From contig OY997591.1 of the NCBI GenBank assembly GCA_963921825.1, positions 31,641,825 to 31,705,824 on the forward strand: a stretch of 64,000 bases of DNA, in the 5' to 3' direction. Origin of the DNA: Erodium maritimum (lineage: Eukaryota; Streptophyta; Magnoliopsida; Geraniales; Geraniaceae). The notes under the pieces were generated by a model. It was not told the origin of the DNA. It was given only the letters and a program-made list of their open reading frames with translations, and made no database searches. Positions 47,644 through 60,413 of this stretch are shown here, in pieces (the first letter of the stretch is position 1; each line of letters begins with the position of its first letter). A program made the position numbers and the translations under genes.

Positions 47644-49935
47644 ATGGAAATCATATTTTGGATTTTTACTAGGTTAGGAAGTAAAACGAATTGGTAATAG
47701 TCAAAGGACCTCATTCAAGGGTGCAAACCTTCGGCTATGTTCCTAACTGACACTTATCATTCTGAATCCAAAAACTCAGTATCCAAACATGAAGTTCTAC
47801 GGCGGAACTTAAGCTTTCGTGATGATACATGTATAGAAGAAGACGGTCGTCAAGGGGGAATAACGCTATTGTAGGAGGGGGGGACTCTCAGTCATGGTGG
47901 AGTCCAAGACCTAGAGTCATATTGACGTCCATATAACTTTATCGACCATGCCAATGACCCGAAGCACGGGTGTTCTAGGGAACCAAACCGGTCACTGGGC
48001 CATCGCGCATGGGACATTCTCGTACACTAACGGCCAATCACATAATGGAAGCTTAGGTCCTAGTGGTTGATTTCAATATTGTCCTACATTCGTCGGAAAA
48101 GAAAGTATGTCATATGTACCCGCATCATTTGATCTTTTATTTTCATAACATCATCACATATAGGATGGTTTATCATGCCCCTTTGGAGACTTACCCGTTC
48201 ACATTGGTCTGTGGGGCAAATCTAGAGGCGAGAATGGAGATCTGTCTCGATCGTTGTCTGATCTCTAATGGTTTCATTCGTATGTTTCCCCAAACCTGAC
48301 TTCAAAACATAGGGTACACCACTCTGATCATCTTCCCGTCCCCTAGAGTACAGATGAGGTCGGCCACCTCATTTACCGCGGAAGTTCCGATTTAAAATCA
48401 TATGGGTTGAGGACCCTCAATGTGGCCAATTGGTGAATAAGAAGTGGGGTATAGACGGGGGAACCATATGAAGCACAAACTGCGATAGGTGGGATCAATG
48501 CTGCTACAATGAGGGCAGACAATTTACTAGATAAACCTAAATAAAGTCAGATGGTCTTAAAGACAACTGGTTTTATTAAATGGAAGACAAGACCGAGAAG
48601 GGTTGAACGTTCGACCATACAAAAACAGTATGTCTCCGCTCTGAACACCTATGAAACTTTGTGAAAGCAAAGATAAAAACAACATTGGTTAAAGGATGAG
48701 GGTCGAAATCCGAAATTTTTTTCATTATAAGGCGTTGAGACGACGATAGATAAACTATTTTGGAAACAAACCAAGAATGAGGAGGTGGCCTGAGATATGG
48801 GTATCAAGGACTTACGGATTTAGTATATTGGATACATAGTTAGCACATCCATTTCATCATCCTTCCTATGTTGATCCTTGAGTTGGTAGCCATCCCCTAA
48901 AATCATGGTCTCACGACGGAGTGGATGATGACGAAGTATGAACATTGGTGCTTCAGATGTGACCAAATAAATCCTTATGAGCAGATGGACTGAAGCCATT
49001 TTTCTACTAGACGTACTGGTCGGTGCTCCATAAGGAGTTTATGTAGTTCATCCCGATGCCCGTGGCACAATGTGTGTTTGACTTGGAGCTTAATGCGACA
49101 ACCCCGGTTTATATCCCAAAGAAAGTAAAGTGGAGGAAGGTATCTGACCTCCAGCCTATTGCCTTTTACAATGTCATTTTCCATCTTTAACTAAGGCCCT
49201 AGCTAATAGATTGAAACCACTGTTAGACCCTTTAATTGCGGTCAACCAAGGAACATTTGTGCTATCCTCGTGAGATTTTTCACTCCCTACGACACTAGAC
49301 CCAAGGGAATGAGTGATTAGTGGATCTGAAACTAGATATGAGGCCTACGACCGGGTTGAATGGTCATTCCTTTTATATACGATGGGACCATTTGGTTTTG
49401 GGTCGTAGTGGTGGTCTCTCATCCAAGCTTACCTCCAATTGGTTCAGTAGTCTACCAACTCATGCGGGAAGGAAACTCGAGCTTAAACTGGGAAGGAGTA
49501 TTAGATAGGGGGATCCCTTCTCCCCATTCCTTTTCCTTTTTACATGTAAGTCCTATCCTAGATGTTGGGCTTAGTAGAAGCCGAGGGACGGGTCAATTGA
49601 TGTTCAGTTTCCAGGGGAGCCCCGTTGGTTACCCCTATCTTTTTTGCAGACAACTACTACATTTTCCATAAGTTTGAAAACTAGGAACTAAGCAACTGCA
49701 AGGGATTCTTTGCACTTTCGACACCATCTCGGGCCAAGTACTCAACAAACCCAAGTCCTCCATATTCTTTATCACTTACAGTTCCATGAAAATAGACACG
49801 TTTTTGTGCTACGGTGGGAGTCCCCAATCTGATGGAGAGACTACAGGGGGAGAGCCTCCAAATCATTTATGATCGGGTCCTCACCCACATCTCTTCATGG
49901 GATGGTCAGATGCTCTTACCAAGCTTCTCGTAGTT
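47644..49935 (+). pseudogene. L1-type LINE ORF2 (endonuclease and reverse transcriptase), decayed
   Basis: An ATG at 47644 opens a MEIIFW...LGS stretch that fits the M-KILSWNCRGLG start of plant L1 ORF2. DLIQGCKPSAMFLT at about 47700 follows. The endonuclease continues with VDFNIVLHSSEK at 48066, PLETYPFT near 48180 and LDRCLISNGF near 48255. The pre-reverse-transcriptase KFF block lies near 48705. Reverse transcriptase blocks are DLQPIAFYNVIF near 49147 with LANRLKPLLDP after it, AYDRVEWSFL near 49345, and a GRSIR-x-GDPFSPFLF block near 49490. SGQVLNKPKSSIFF near 49730 and a SSWDGQMLL block near 49895 belong to the downstream region. Stops and frame changes are frequent. ORF1 is missing upstream, and no 3' UTR or poly(A) was found. 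ORF2 would nick target DNA and copy the LINE RNA. This copy cannot. Confidence 0.75.
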
Positions 49936-50321
49936 TGTAAACATTATAACTTCTTATAAAAACATGATAAAATCATAAGTACCTCCAAATCATTATATCA
50001 ACATATAAGATTGATGGAAATAAATATTTTATGAATTTACAAAAGGTTTTAGATGTAATTCAAAGACAATCAAAGTACTAGATCTAGTTTATTGTTTTAT
50101 TCAAAACTTTGACTTCCGACATCCAAATTTCAAACTTTTTGATTCTAGAAGCAAGTAAGAAAATATATTACTCATTAATAAATGTTATAACAAAAAAAAT
50201 TTAGGCCCTCGTTGTGGAAGTTTATGTTTAGGTTAGAAAGAAAAAAATCGGTTTTGTTTACTTAATTTCAACCACAAACAATCATCATGCAATTCAAAAT
50301 AGACAATCAATGATACATGTA
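49936..50321. other. A/T-rich spacer, probably leader of the next element
   Basis: This lies next to the primer-binding site at 50322 and so should include internal sequence of that minus-strand element. I see no gag start or other motif in it. Confidence 0.35.
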
Positions 50322-50334
50322 GGTTATGATACCA
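50322..50334 (-). other. Primer-binding-site-like sequence
   Basis: The reverse complement reads TGGTATCATAACC, close to the initiator-methionine type site (TGGTATCA shared). It lies one base from the LTR end at 50336. Confidence 0.6.
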
Positions 50335-50335
50335 T

Positions 50336-51959
50336 TGTAAGATTATGTGTTACGTTAACAAGGTGGAAAATAAAATTTTCTAAAACTCTTGTCTGTAGAA
50401 TCCTAGTTAGCCTAGATCAACATACATCAACTAAAGCTAATCTATGCATAATATAAACGGAGTTTACCTCGATATAGGAGACTTTTGATCAATGGGTTCG
50501 CGATGGGACCTTTGGAAGTGTAGGCGTAGACGCTCACGTGTTCTCCATCTAATGGTATACACGCGAGAAAGCTAGATCCCCAACTTGACATGCTAGTAGT
50601 CCTTGAACGAAAAACTCACAATCTCACTCTATGGGGTGGCCAAAAATTTCAGCTGTGAAACTTTATATTTTCGGTCAACCCTGACCCTTTATTTATATGT
50701 TATGGTCTTACTTTAAACCAAAGCCAGATAGAATTAGGAAACTTTGACCAAGCTCAACTAGTTTTCCTCATTCTACACCTTATAGAATTAGGGTTTCTCC
50801 TTTAATCCTATTTCAATAAATTAAGTGTTGAAACTATATCAAATATATTGGGTTGGCCAAAACCCAACCCTCATTGGGCTATACGGGTGTTCAACCAAGC
50901 CCTATATCATTTATATATTTTCCTTTTATTTTTTATTTAATTACTTTACTTTACAATAATTAAATGAAAATGTTATTATTGCTTCATGAGTATTTGAATT
51001 AAATAAAAAGTGATACATTATATCAAATATAATTTCACATCGCTTTATTTGATCGAAACCATTTCGTTCACTTCGTTGTGGTCTTTCTCTATGTGTGTGA
51101 CCCTTTAGGATTCGTATGACGTTTGTAGTGAAATGAAACAAAATGTTTCATCCACAAGTCATGGGTCACTCCTAGCAAGGCCCATGACCACCCAAGTCAT
51201 AGAATTAATGACTAATTCTTTGTCAAGTCCTATTACCTTAAATAGTCATATCCTCTTATTGTTTGGCGATGTCATGATTGAAAAAAGGCATAGAATAAGC
51301 TCTCTTGATCATGAGTGGGGAATGTAGGTGACAAATCACACGCATAACCATGCTTTTATTAAAAACATCTTACTCATCAAGAGCGGTCTTTAAAGGACAT
51401 ATAATTTGTATAAATACAACTGACAAGTCATCATGACCATCACCCATATATCTCACATGTGTATATCTATATATGAGATAACTGTTATAACCATATATTC
51501 AAGAATAGTGTTTAGTTATGTCAAGGAAGAAATCTGCATCATCTAGATCACATGATGATGTCATGGTTGTAGGACTAAGAACTATTCGGGTAGTTGAGAT
51601 ATACGCATGTCTCTATTCTATGGAATATTCTTAAGGTGGGCTATCCAATGTCAAACTCTTTGGCATCTGTGATTTTTAGTCATATCTCTATATGCATGAT
51701 CTGTAAAAAAAAATGATCCTCTCGTCAAAACCACACTAGCTCTAACTATCAGTTTAGGCTAGAGACGAATGAATATACTCACTCCTTTGTATCTAAGAGT
51801 TATAATATCGGGAAGGGGTACCCCGATACCTTAGAAAGAGGAGTATATTCAATATTTCACTAACATTACAACTTAATGATAATAAAACGTTTGCCAATTA
51901 TTATTAACTCAAATGACATAGTACATGGAGTGGCTTTTCATAAGGCGTTGAACCCAACA
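50336..51959 (-). repeat. 5' LTR of a different copia-like element
   Basis: The plus strand begins 'tgtaagattatgtgttacg' and ends 'ggcgttgaacccaaca', a TG...CA unit of 1624 bp with a primer-binding site on its left. On the minus strand a TATA-like 'aacatataaataaa' lies near 50690-50703, leaving a U3 of about 1.25 kb and a short R/U5, a plausible LTR plan. No partner LTR or coding region is present in the window, so it is a truncated fossil. Confidence 0.65.
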
Positions 51960-52489
51960 AAAAAATCACATGACATTAGATCCATTTTGGTATGTCATGC
52001 CCCAAATTCAGTAGAACCGAACCCGGAACGCGAACGTTTAAAACAATAAAACATTTTCAAACCTTTTAAGAAAATCACTTTAAAATAACCATTTACTTAA
52101 ACAAAATAATTAATTACAACTCAAAAGTATGTCCCAACAAGCGGACAAAATACAAGGCGTATGTCGCTAGACTAAAAATTAAACCCGGACTACCGCTCCT
52201 ATCCCCAAACTCAAGTAACCCGGCATACTAGCAGACAATGTCGGTAACACCAACAACACTCCGAACACCGGGGACTACTATCCCCAAACTCAAGTAACCC
52301 GACTGACACACGACTAATACTTTCCTCAACCGACTCAACACTCGGACACGTAATGTAGACCCGACACAACGATTACGACCTCTTCCAAGGACACAAAAGA
52401 TAACCACGCAACACCCAAGATCACAAAGGATCGCACACCAAACAAGATCGCGAAGGATCGCATATCAGCTGCTCAGTAACCCCCTGCCC

Positions 52490-52700
52490 TTTTCCCAACG
52501 CGACGGTTGGATCAGGCGGCCGACCTGTCGCACTTTTCCCAACGCGACGGTTGGATCAGGCTGTCGACCTGTCGCACTTTTCCCGACCCCAATTGGATAG
52601 GCTGTCGACCTATTGCCCTTTTCCCAACGCGACGGTTGGATTAGGCGGTCGACCTGTCGCACTTTTCCCGACACAAAGTCGGATCAGGCTGTCGACCTGT
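52490..52700. repeat. Minisatellite in the 3' LTR, 'cggtcgacctgt' core
   Basis: Units contain 'cccaacgcgacggttggatc' followed by 'aggc(g/t)gtcgacctgtcgca', with about five copies and variable spacing. The same array occurs in the 5' LTR at 60086-60310. Confidence 0.88.
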
Positions 52701-53033
52701 CACTCACCAACCCCAGGTAACCACAATCACAATCACAAGCAAATTTCAACAAACAGCAACAACACCAGTTTGACACTCCACAGGCACTCATGGTCATCCA
52801 AGACACCAACGGTAAAACACGGGTTCAACAACCCCACGGGCACTCAAGGCCACCCAAAACACCAACGGTAAAACACGGGTTCAACAACCCCACGGGCACT
52901 CATGGCCACCCAAGACACCAACGGTAAAGCACGGGTTCAACAACCCCACGACACTCAAGGCCACCCAAGACACACCAATAGTAAAGCACGGGTTCAACAA
53001 CCCCACGACACTCAAGGCCACCCAAGACACACC

Positions 53034-53190
53034 AACAGTAAAGTACGGGCTCTCATGGCCACCCAAGACACAAACAGTAAAGTACGGGCTCTCATGGCCA
53101 CCCAAGACAAAAACAGTAAAGTACGGGCTCTCATGGCCACCCAAGACACAAACAGTAAAGTACGGGCTCTCATGGCCACCCAAGACACGA
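53034..53190. repeat. Tandem array in the 3' LTR, 39-bp units
   Basis: Four near-identical units contain 'gtacgggctctcatggccac' followed by 'ccaagacacaaacagtaaa'. The counterpart in the 5' LTR at 62560-62745 has five such units. Confidence 0.9.
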
Positions 53191-54280
53191 ACTAAACAAT
53201 CAACCTCCGGGCATAACCAAATGCCTCCAGTAATTCTAATATTGAAAGTTCACTGCTCCTACGACACTACTAAGTGTCACATGCATTTCTATTGTTCGAT
53301 ACGTTCCCGTATCATACGACACCACCAGGTGTCGCCTGGCTTTCTAATATTCGATAAACTTACTAAACCCACGACACCCAAGTGTCACATGCATTTCTAC
53401 TGTTAACTTTCCCTAGTCAGGGCCGAGATCCGGCTACTTTTCCCTACCTCGTATGCTTTCTCCAAAAGCTCACAATCAAGCTCCGGCGTGATCTCGATCA
53501 CTCTCCTAGCTTTCCCTTTCCTCTGTCGGTGGCACGATCGTAGGGAATGATGACAGGAACTCGATTCTTCGATCGTTGAGGCGATCCGTCGGTTGGATCG
53601 TCGGGAAATGTCAAAACCCTAAACTTTCTTCTCCTTTTTCTGTCCACCTTCTATCCTATTTCTAGCTCCTTTCTCTCTCTTCAAACTCTCCCTTTTTCTT
53701 TTTTTTTTTGAAAGTGACTCAAACCTCTCTGTCAAGTCCATTTTGTTTGTTCAAAACTAACACCAACTTTTCTTTATTTACAAAACTAACATTAAAGTCT
53801 CATCATTTGTTTTGTTCAAAAAAACCTAACACCACCACATAATTGACATGTGGCAAGTGGGTCCCACACCTTTTTGGAATACATCTTCTAGATATTTTTC
53901 AATCAGATTCGCGAAATTCTGTTGTTTCGGGCCACGAACGGGCACTTTTTCCAAGAAATTACGAACCTTCACGGGCTACAAGGAAACGGGTCAACTAAGA
54001 CCGCTGCGACGATGGATAAGCTTTTTGGATCCAAAACGGGCCTCGAACGGACCAAAACGTCGCTCGGTTGACTTTTCCAGCGAAAAGTCAACATTTCCCA
54101 AATTGGTCAGAAAGTTGCCCTGAGTCCCCCGGAACTCACTTTGGTCGATATCGGGGTCAACTTAAGTCCGGTATGACCCTCGGGGTCAAAATTAGGTTCA
54201 TTTAAGTGTCTGTCTAAAAATTTTAAATTTTCCTGTTTTTCGCAGATTTGACTGGCGTTGACCGGGAGTGGTTCTTACAA

Positions 54281-54296
54281 TCTACCCCCTTAAAGG
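54281..54296 (-). other. Polypurine tract of the Tekay element
   Basis: The plus strand reads 'tctacccccttaaagg', which is purine-rich on the element strand and lies one base from the 3' LTR. Confidence 0.85.
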
Positions 54297-54339
54297 AATT
54301 TCGTCCACAAAATTTAAAACAGATGTACCTCGGGAGTCG

Positions 54340-55560
54340 AATAAATTGGGGTACTTCGCGCGAACCTCGTCCTCGCGTTTCCAAGTCGACTCAGCCCCGT
54401 GATGCCTCCACTGCACCCGTACTAGGCGGATAACCTTGCCACGCAGGACCTGCTCCCGTGTGTCCATGATTCGAACCGGCTGCTCCTCATAGGAGACATC
54501 ATCAGCCACCTCGATATCTGCCCACTCAATGACGTGGGAGGGGTCCGCATTGTACTGCCGCAACTGGGACACGTGGAAGACGTTATGAACTCTCCCAAGG
54601 TTCGGTGGTAACGCCAGACGATAGGCCACTACTCCCACTCTGCTCAAGATCTCGAAAGGGCCAATGTACCGCGGGGCTAACTTGCCCCCGCTGCGTCTGA
54701 ACCGTACCAGTCCCTTCCTCGGGCTCACCTTCAGGAACACGTGATCCCCGACTGCGAACTCAAGAGGTCGACGTCGTTTGTCGGCATAGCTCTTCTGCCG
54801 ACTCTGTGCGGTCTTCAACCGCTCGCGTATCATCGCGACCTTCTTTGTCGTCTCTCTGACAAGATCTGGCCCCAGCAGACTCTTGTCCCCCACCTTTGCC
54901 CAACACACTGGCGATCGACACGACCTCCCATACAATGCTTCGAACGGTGCCATCCCAATACTGGCCTGGAAGCTGTTGTTGTAGGCGAACTCGACCAACG
55001 GCAGGTGGGTCTCCCATGATCCCCTGAAGTCCAGCACACATGACCGTAGCATGTCTTCCAAGATCTGAATAGTGCGCTCGGACTGACCGTCTGTTTGGGA
55101 ATGGTGTGCTGTACTGAGTAGAACCTCGGTCCCCAAAGCGGTCTGTAGACTCGGCCAAAATCTGGACGTGAAACGAGGATCCCTGTCAGACACTATCGAC
55201 ACAGGGACCCCATGGAGACGTACTATCTCCTGAATGTACAGGCTGCTCAACTTGTCGACCGGATCAGTCATCCTCATAGCCAGGAAGTGGGCCGACTTGG
55301 TCAACCGATCGACTACTACCCATACGACGTCGTGTCCCTTCGGCGATCTCAGCAGTCCACACACGAAGTCCATCGTGATATGCTCCCACTTTCACTGGGC
55401 AATCGGCAGTGGCTGCAACAACCCGGCGGGACGCTGATGTTCGGCCTTCACCTGCTGACAGACGAGGCACCTCGATACAAATTCTGCGACCGCTCTCCGC
55501 ATCCCGCGCCACCAGAAGTGCCGCCTGATGTCACAGTACATCTTGGTGCCACTCGGGTGC
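54340..55560 (-). mobile_element. Integrase region of the Tekay element
   Basis: Read on the minus strand, the zinc-binding part lies near 55560-55430 (CLVCQQVK at its end) and the catalytic core follows (DRLTKSAHFLAMRM, VSDRDPRFTSRFW, AYNNSFQASIGMAPFEALYG). A C-terminal GPFEIL...HNVFHVSQL region comes next. The last 60 residues carry a YEEQPVRIMD...KYPNLF stretch that resembles the altered chromodomain tail of Tekay/Del integrases. Integrase joins the DNA copy to the chromosome, and the tail is thought to guide target choice. This is part of a broken pol. Confidence 0.88.
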
Positions 55561-55899
55561 ACTGTAAGACGCGAATGATGTGACTCTTGCAACACGTCGT
55601 CTCTACAGTTTCCCGGCACGAATAACCCTCCTCGATACCGTAACCCCCAATCTGCACTGATCTCCCAGCCTACCACCTCGTCACCGCTGACGACCCTCTC
55701 TCGGATCTCTGACGTCTCGACGTCCTCCGAATGCGCCTCCAACACTCGGGAAAGTAGTGAGTGCTGGGCCACCAATGAGCACATGGCTACGCCACCCGTA
55801 ATCTCCTCCAGGTCAAGCCCGAACGTGCTCAGTTCCCCCATCATGTCCCACTCTCGGACAGATATGCTAGCAACACTCGGAATCGACTTCCTACTCAGG

Positions 55900-56250
55900 G
55901 CGTCGGCGACCACGTTCGCCTTACCCGGATGGTAGTGTAGCTCAAAGTCGTACTCCTCAAGTAGCTCCATCCATCGCCGCTGGCACATGTTCAGGTCTCG
56001 TTGGGAAAAGATGTACTTGAGGCTCTTGTGATCCGAGAACACCTGAAATCCCTCGCCATACAGATAATACTGCCAGCCGTTTAGCGCGAACACGACTGCT
56101 GCTAGCTCCAAGTCATGGGTAGGATAGTTGCGCTCGTATGTCTTCAACTGCTTGGAGCCATAAGCGACAACTCTACCCAACTGCATCAGTACACAGCCCA
56201 GTCCTTCCCCGGACGCATCATAGTAGACCTCATACCCGATCCCTCGCTCT
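55900..56250 (-). mobile_element. RNase H region of the Tekay element
   Basis: The minus-strand translation includes EVYYDASGEGLGCVLMQ, ELAAVVFALNGWQYYLYG and SDHKSLKYIFSQ, then ADALSRKS. These are the ordered conserved blocks of Ty3 RNase H, which removes the RNA strand during reverse transcription. It is part of a broken pol. Confidence 0.9.
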
Positions 56251-56299
56251 GGCACTACCAATACTGGAGCGGTAGTCAGACGAGTCTTCAACTCCGTGA

Positions 56300-57344
56300 A
56301 CGCACGTTCACAATCCTCTGTCCACACAAACCCGACTCTCTTGCGCGTCAACAGAGTCATCGACACAGCTAGTCGCGTAAAGTCCTGGACAAATCGTCGA
56401 TAGTAGCCTGCCAACCCAGAAAGCTGCGGATCTCGAAGACACTCGTGGGTCGTGCCCACTTCGAAACCGGGTCGATCTTCGATGGATCGACCAGTATACC
56501 GTCACGGGATACAATGTGACCGAGGAATTTCACCTCAGCGAGCCAAAACTCGCACGTCTCCAGGTTGGCATATAGCTGATGCGTGCGTAGCAGGGTCAGA
56601 ACAGTTCTCAGATGTACCTCATGTGCCGCCTCGCTCTGCGAATAGATCTGGATGTCGTCTACGAACACCACCACAAACTGATCTAAGTACGGCCGGAATA
56701 TAATGTTCATCAGATCCATGAACGTTGCAGGTGCGTTCGTCAGTCCAAACGACATCACCAAGAACTCGTAATGCCCATAGCGTGTCCGAAATGCAGTCTT
56801 TGCGACGTCCCCCCTCTCGGACTCGCAACTGGTAATATCCGGATCACAGATCGATCTTCGAGAAACAGGTCGACCATCTCAACTGGTCGAACAAGTCGTC
56901 AATCCTCGGCATCGGGTATCGGTTCTTCACCGTAACCCGGTTCAGCTTCCGGTAATCTATACACATCCGAAGCTCTCCACTCTTCTTCTTCACGAAGAGT
57001 GCTGGTGCTCCCCACGACGATACGCTCGGACGGATAAATCCTTTCTCCTGAAGCTCCTCGAGTTGACACTTCAGCTCGGTCAACTCTGCCGGCGCAAACC
57101 TGTAAGGCGCCATCGATATCGCTGCCGTTCCCGGCACCAGGTCAATCTCGAACTCCACCTCACGTTCAGGTGGCAACCCGCTCAACTCCTCAGGAAAGAC
57201 CTCGGGGAACTCGCATACTACTCGCGGTAACTCTCGGCTCTGCACAGCCGATACTTCCTCCACTGCGGACAACGCCGATAGGAGAACCCCGCTCTTACTA
57301 CCCAACACACACGACACCTTCGTGTTGCCTGCTGACACTGTCAC
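56300..57344 (-). mobile_element. Reverse transcriptase region of the Tekay element
   Basis: Minus-strand blocks in order are [17 protein letters not shown] (the linker before the domain), [40 protein letters not shown], then [15 protein letters not shown] and [12 protein letters not shown], which holds the catalytic aspartate pair. [10 protein letters not shown] follows. All are standard Ty3 reverse transcriptase motifs. The region belongs to a pol that is broken. Confidence 0.9.
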
Positions 57345-57504
57345 TCGTCACCTGTAGCACTCCTCGGGCCCGGGAGTCGGTAACTGCGTACACTCTTCCC
57401 TGCGACGCTTGATGCCTCTAACCCGGCGCACTAACTGCTGGATACCCAGATCTCTGCTGCTATCTCGGAACTGGCGCGCTCGTGGACGGCTGTGAGAACC
57501 TCGA

Positions 57505-58830
57505 CTACTGACCCTGACGCGGGCGACCTCTAGGTGACTGCACTATATGCGACTGCTGCGGTCGCTGCGCTGACGTTGCCCCAATCGGCGCACGGCACCT
57601 GGTACTAGAGTGCCCCAACCGGTCGCACCGGAAACACCTGAGCTCGTCGGTCCTCGGCCCCGAGCCCTGTCCTGTTCGGCTTATCACTGGTAGTGCCGCG
57701 GGCCCTCCTCCCATCGGACACTCCCGCTGCATATGGCCTGGCTGCCCACAGGTGAAGCATATCGGCCCCCTCTCTGAGGCGACTGGCCCCACTGACGCCA
57801 CAAACCCCATCTGTCTCGCTCCGCCCTGCTGAGCCTGCAGTCTGAAGAACCCCGTGGTCCTCTGTCTCCTCGGGTCTCGGAACTCGGACGGCCCCGCACC
57901 ACTGGTCGGCCGCTGTCGAACCTCACGGGTCCTGGCTGCATCTCGGAGACCCTGCTCCACTGTCGCTGCCGTGTCTACGAGCTCTAAGTACTCCCGCAAC
58001 CTCAGGGCGAGAACTCGATCCCGAATCACCGACCTCAGCCCCCCCTCGAACCGCAGGCAACGGTTCAGCTCTGTCGCCACCATTTCTGGCGCGAATCGGG
58101 TCAAGGCCGTGAATCTGGCCTCATATTCTACCACTGACATCCCATCCTGTTGTAGTTCCAGGAACTGCCGATGTCGGTCCAACCGAGCCGACTCGGGGAA
58201 ATACTGTGCCAGAAAGACCGTCTGGAAGATACCGTAGTCGTGCCCGACTCTGTCCCTCACACGCCCCCACCAATGGTAGGCGCTCTCCCTTAGCTGATGA
58301 GCTGCGAAGGATACTATACTGCGACCATCCTCGATGCCTGAAGTGTCCAGGTCCCGCGTGACCTGCTCCAGCAACCTCTCGGCTAGGTCGGGGTTCGGCT
58401 CCCCGACAAATGTGGGTATGCCCTGCTTTAGGAAGTCTAGCAGTGTCCGGGCCGTATGGCCTTCGGCCTGAACGGGCCTCGCTGGAACAGCTGCTGTCTC
58501 CGGAGCTGGCGATGCCGACTCTCTACTGGCGATGATCGCCACCAAACTCTGCACCGTCCTGGTCAGCTCGTCCAGGGCAGTCGTAGTGGGAGGGTCTGCA
58601 ACCGGCGGGACGCTGGGCGTGCCCGTAAATGGTCCCGCGTCACTCCTCATGTTCTCTCCGACAGGAGTACCCTGGGCCTCCGCGTACTCAGCGGGCTCAA
58701 CGGTAGGCATCCGTCCTGGTGTCCCTGCCGACCATCCCCTCCTACCGCGCGCGGGCGCCCGTCCCCGTGTCACGGCTGATCGTCCTCGTCTGCCACGAGC
58801 CATGTGTCGGTATCCTCTGCACGGATACAC
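57505..58830 (-). mobile_element. gag region of the Tekay element, open over 441 codons
   Basis: Read from 58830 on the minus strand, an arginine/glycine-rich N-terminus is followed by a retrotransposon-gag domain. That domain shows SFAAHQLRESAYHWWGRV and a MSVVEYEARFTALTRFAP block. Two CCHC knuckles lie near the C-terminus: CFTCGQPGHMQREC at about 57765-57720 and CFRCDRLGHSSTRC at about 57640-57597. Gag forms the particle shell, and the knuckles bind the RNA. Its length fits Tekay/Del gag proteins. No pol frame directly fused to it is claimed. Confidence 0.9.
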
Positions 58831-59493
58831 GCAAATGTTTAGTTTGCGAACTTATATAGCGATGACATGCTCAAAATACTAGCGTTCACACGGTCTACGT
58901 CTATCTCTAGCGTACTCGTTACTAAAACGTCACACCGCTCACGCTATTAATACTTCAATTATAATAATACGTAAAGGAAAGCTCAAACGACCGCACAACG
59001 ACTCACCGACCGAAACAAGTCACTCAACCTCAACCACAAGCCGACAAGGCCAACAACACAACACACGCCCACCGGGACAACCAAAGTCAAACCACGCCCA
59101 CCGGGCCAACCAAAATCAAAACACGCCCACAGGGCCAATAAATTTCAAAACTTTTCCCCTTTCATTATAAAACCTCATTTCTTGACATCACGTAGTTACA
59201 ACCCGGTCCAGGCGTCCCCGAACTACATTGTACCCACTTGATATCAGCACCGTCACGCTCGACTACAGGGGCGCCCCTGAGTCGAGTCGCGACAGCTTAA
59301 AAATGTTTCACGTAGCACACACAAACAGTATGCTAGTAATGACCGTATTGCACATACACACAACAACAACCAAGACTCAAGACACTACAGGTCTACACAC
59401 GGTTTCTGACTTGCGTACCCAACGCACGACGGGACTTTAACTGACTCGACTCTCCCACCTAATTGACGTACAGTCCGAGGTGTGAAACCTCGA
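58831..59493 (-). other. Leader of the Tekay element
   Basis: This non-coding stretch separates the primer-binding site from gag. It includes 'cggtccaggcgtcccc' and 'gcccaccgggccaaccaa' blocks shared with the composite at 27470-28550. Confidence 0.8.
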
Positions 59494-59505
59494 GCTCTGA
59501 TACCA
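59494..59505 (-). other. Primer-binding site of the Tekay element
   Basis: The reverse complement is TGGTATCAGAGC, for initiator-methionine tRNA, three bases from the 5' LTR. Confidence 0.93.
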
Positions 59506-60085
59506 AGCTGTCACGCCCCAAATTCAGTAGAACCAAACCCGGAACGCGAACATTTAAAACAATAAAACATTTTCAAACCTTTTAAATAAATCACTTTAAA
59601 ACCACCATTTACGTAAACAAAATAATTAATTACAACTCAAAAGTACGTCCCAACAAGCGGACAAAATACAAGGCGTACGTCGCTAGACTCAAAAGTAAAC
59701 CCGGACTCCCGCTCCTAGCTCTTCAAGCTTCGGAAGCTCACCTAGTTCGTCCCGCGACCGGTACCTGTAGGAAAAGCAGCTAGCGATGAGTGTTCACTCA
59801 CCACCACGTATAACAGACTGACTACGGCATACTAGCAGACAATGCCGGTAACACCAACAACAATCCAAACACCGGGGACTACTATCCCCAAACTCAAGTA
59901 ACCCGACTGACACACGACTAATACTTTCCTCAACCGACTCAACACTCGGACACGTAATGTAGACCCGACACAACGATTACGACCTCTTCCAAGGACACAA
60001 AAGATAACCACGCAACACCTAAGATCACAAAGGATCGCACACCAAACAAGATCGCGGAGGATCGCATTCCAGCTGCTCAGTAACC

Positions 60086-60310
60086 CCCTGCCCTTTTCCC
60101 AATGTGACGGTTGGATCAGGCGGCCGACCTGTCGCACTTTTCCCAACGCGACGATTGGATCAGGCTGTCGACCTGTCGCACTTTTCCCAACCTCAATCGG
60201 ATAGGCGGTCGACCTATTGCCTTTTTCCCAACGCGACGGTTGGATCAGGCGGTCGACCTGTCGCACTTTTCCCGACACAAATTCGGATCAGGCTGTCGAC
60301 CTGTCACTCA
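60086..60310. repeat. Minisatellite in the 5' LTR, 'cggtcgacctgt' core
   Basis: About five units contain 'cccaacgcgacggttggatc' and 'cggtcgacctgtcgca', corresponding to 52490-52700 in the partner LTR. Confidence 0.88.
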
Positions 60311-60413
60311 CCAACCCCAGGTAACCAAAATCACAATCACAAGCAAAGTTCAACAAACAGCAACAACACCGGTTTGACAACGGTAAAACACGGGTTCAAC
60401 AACCCCACGGGCA

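Larger units (their letters stand above)
51993..54279 (-). repeat. 3' LTR of the Tekay element
   Basis: The LTR starts 'tgtcatgccccaaattcagt' and ends 'gagtggttcttaca'. It matches the 5' LTR outside the nested insertion. The minisatellites at 52490 and 53034 lie in it. Confidence 0.92.

Noticed and set aside
54741-58882. Several plus-strand frames of 80-127 codons over the Tekay gag-pol
   Set aside because: They are antisense to well-supported gag, reverse transcriptase, RNase H and integrase regions and have no motifs of their own.
59494-59505. tRNA gene fragment
   Set aside because: The match to initiator-methionine tRNA covers only the primer-binding site beside an LTR. No tRNA cloverleaf surrounds it.
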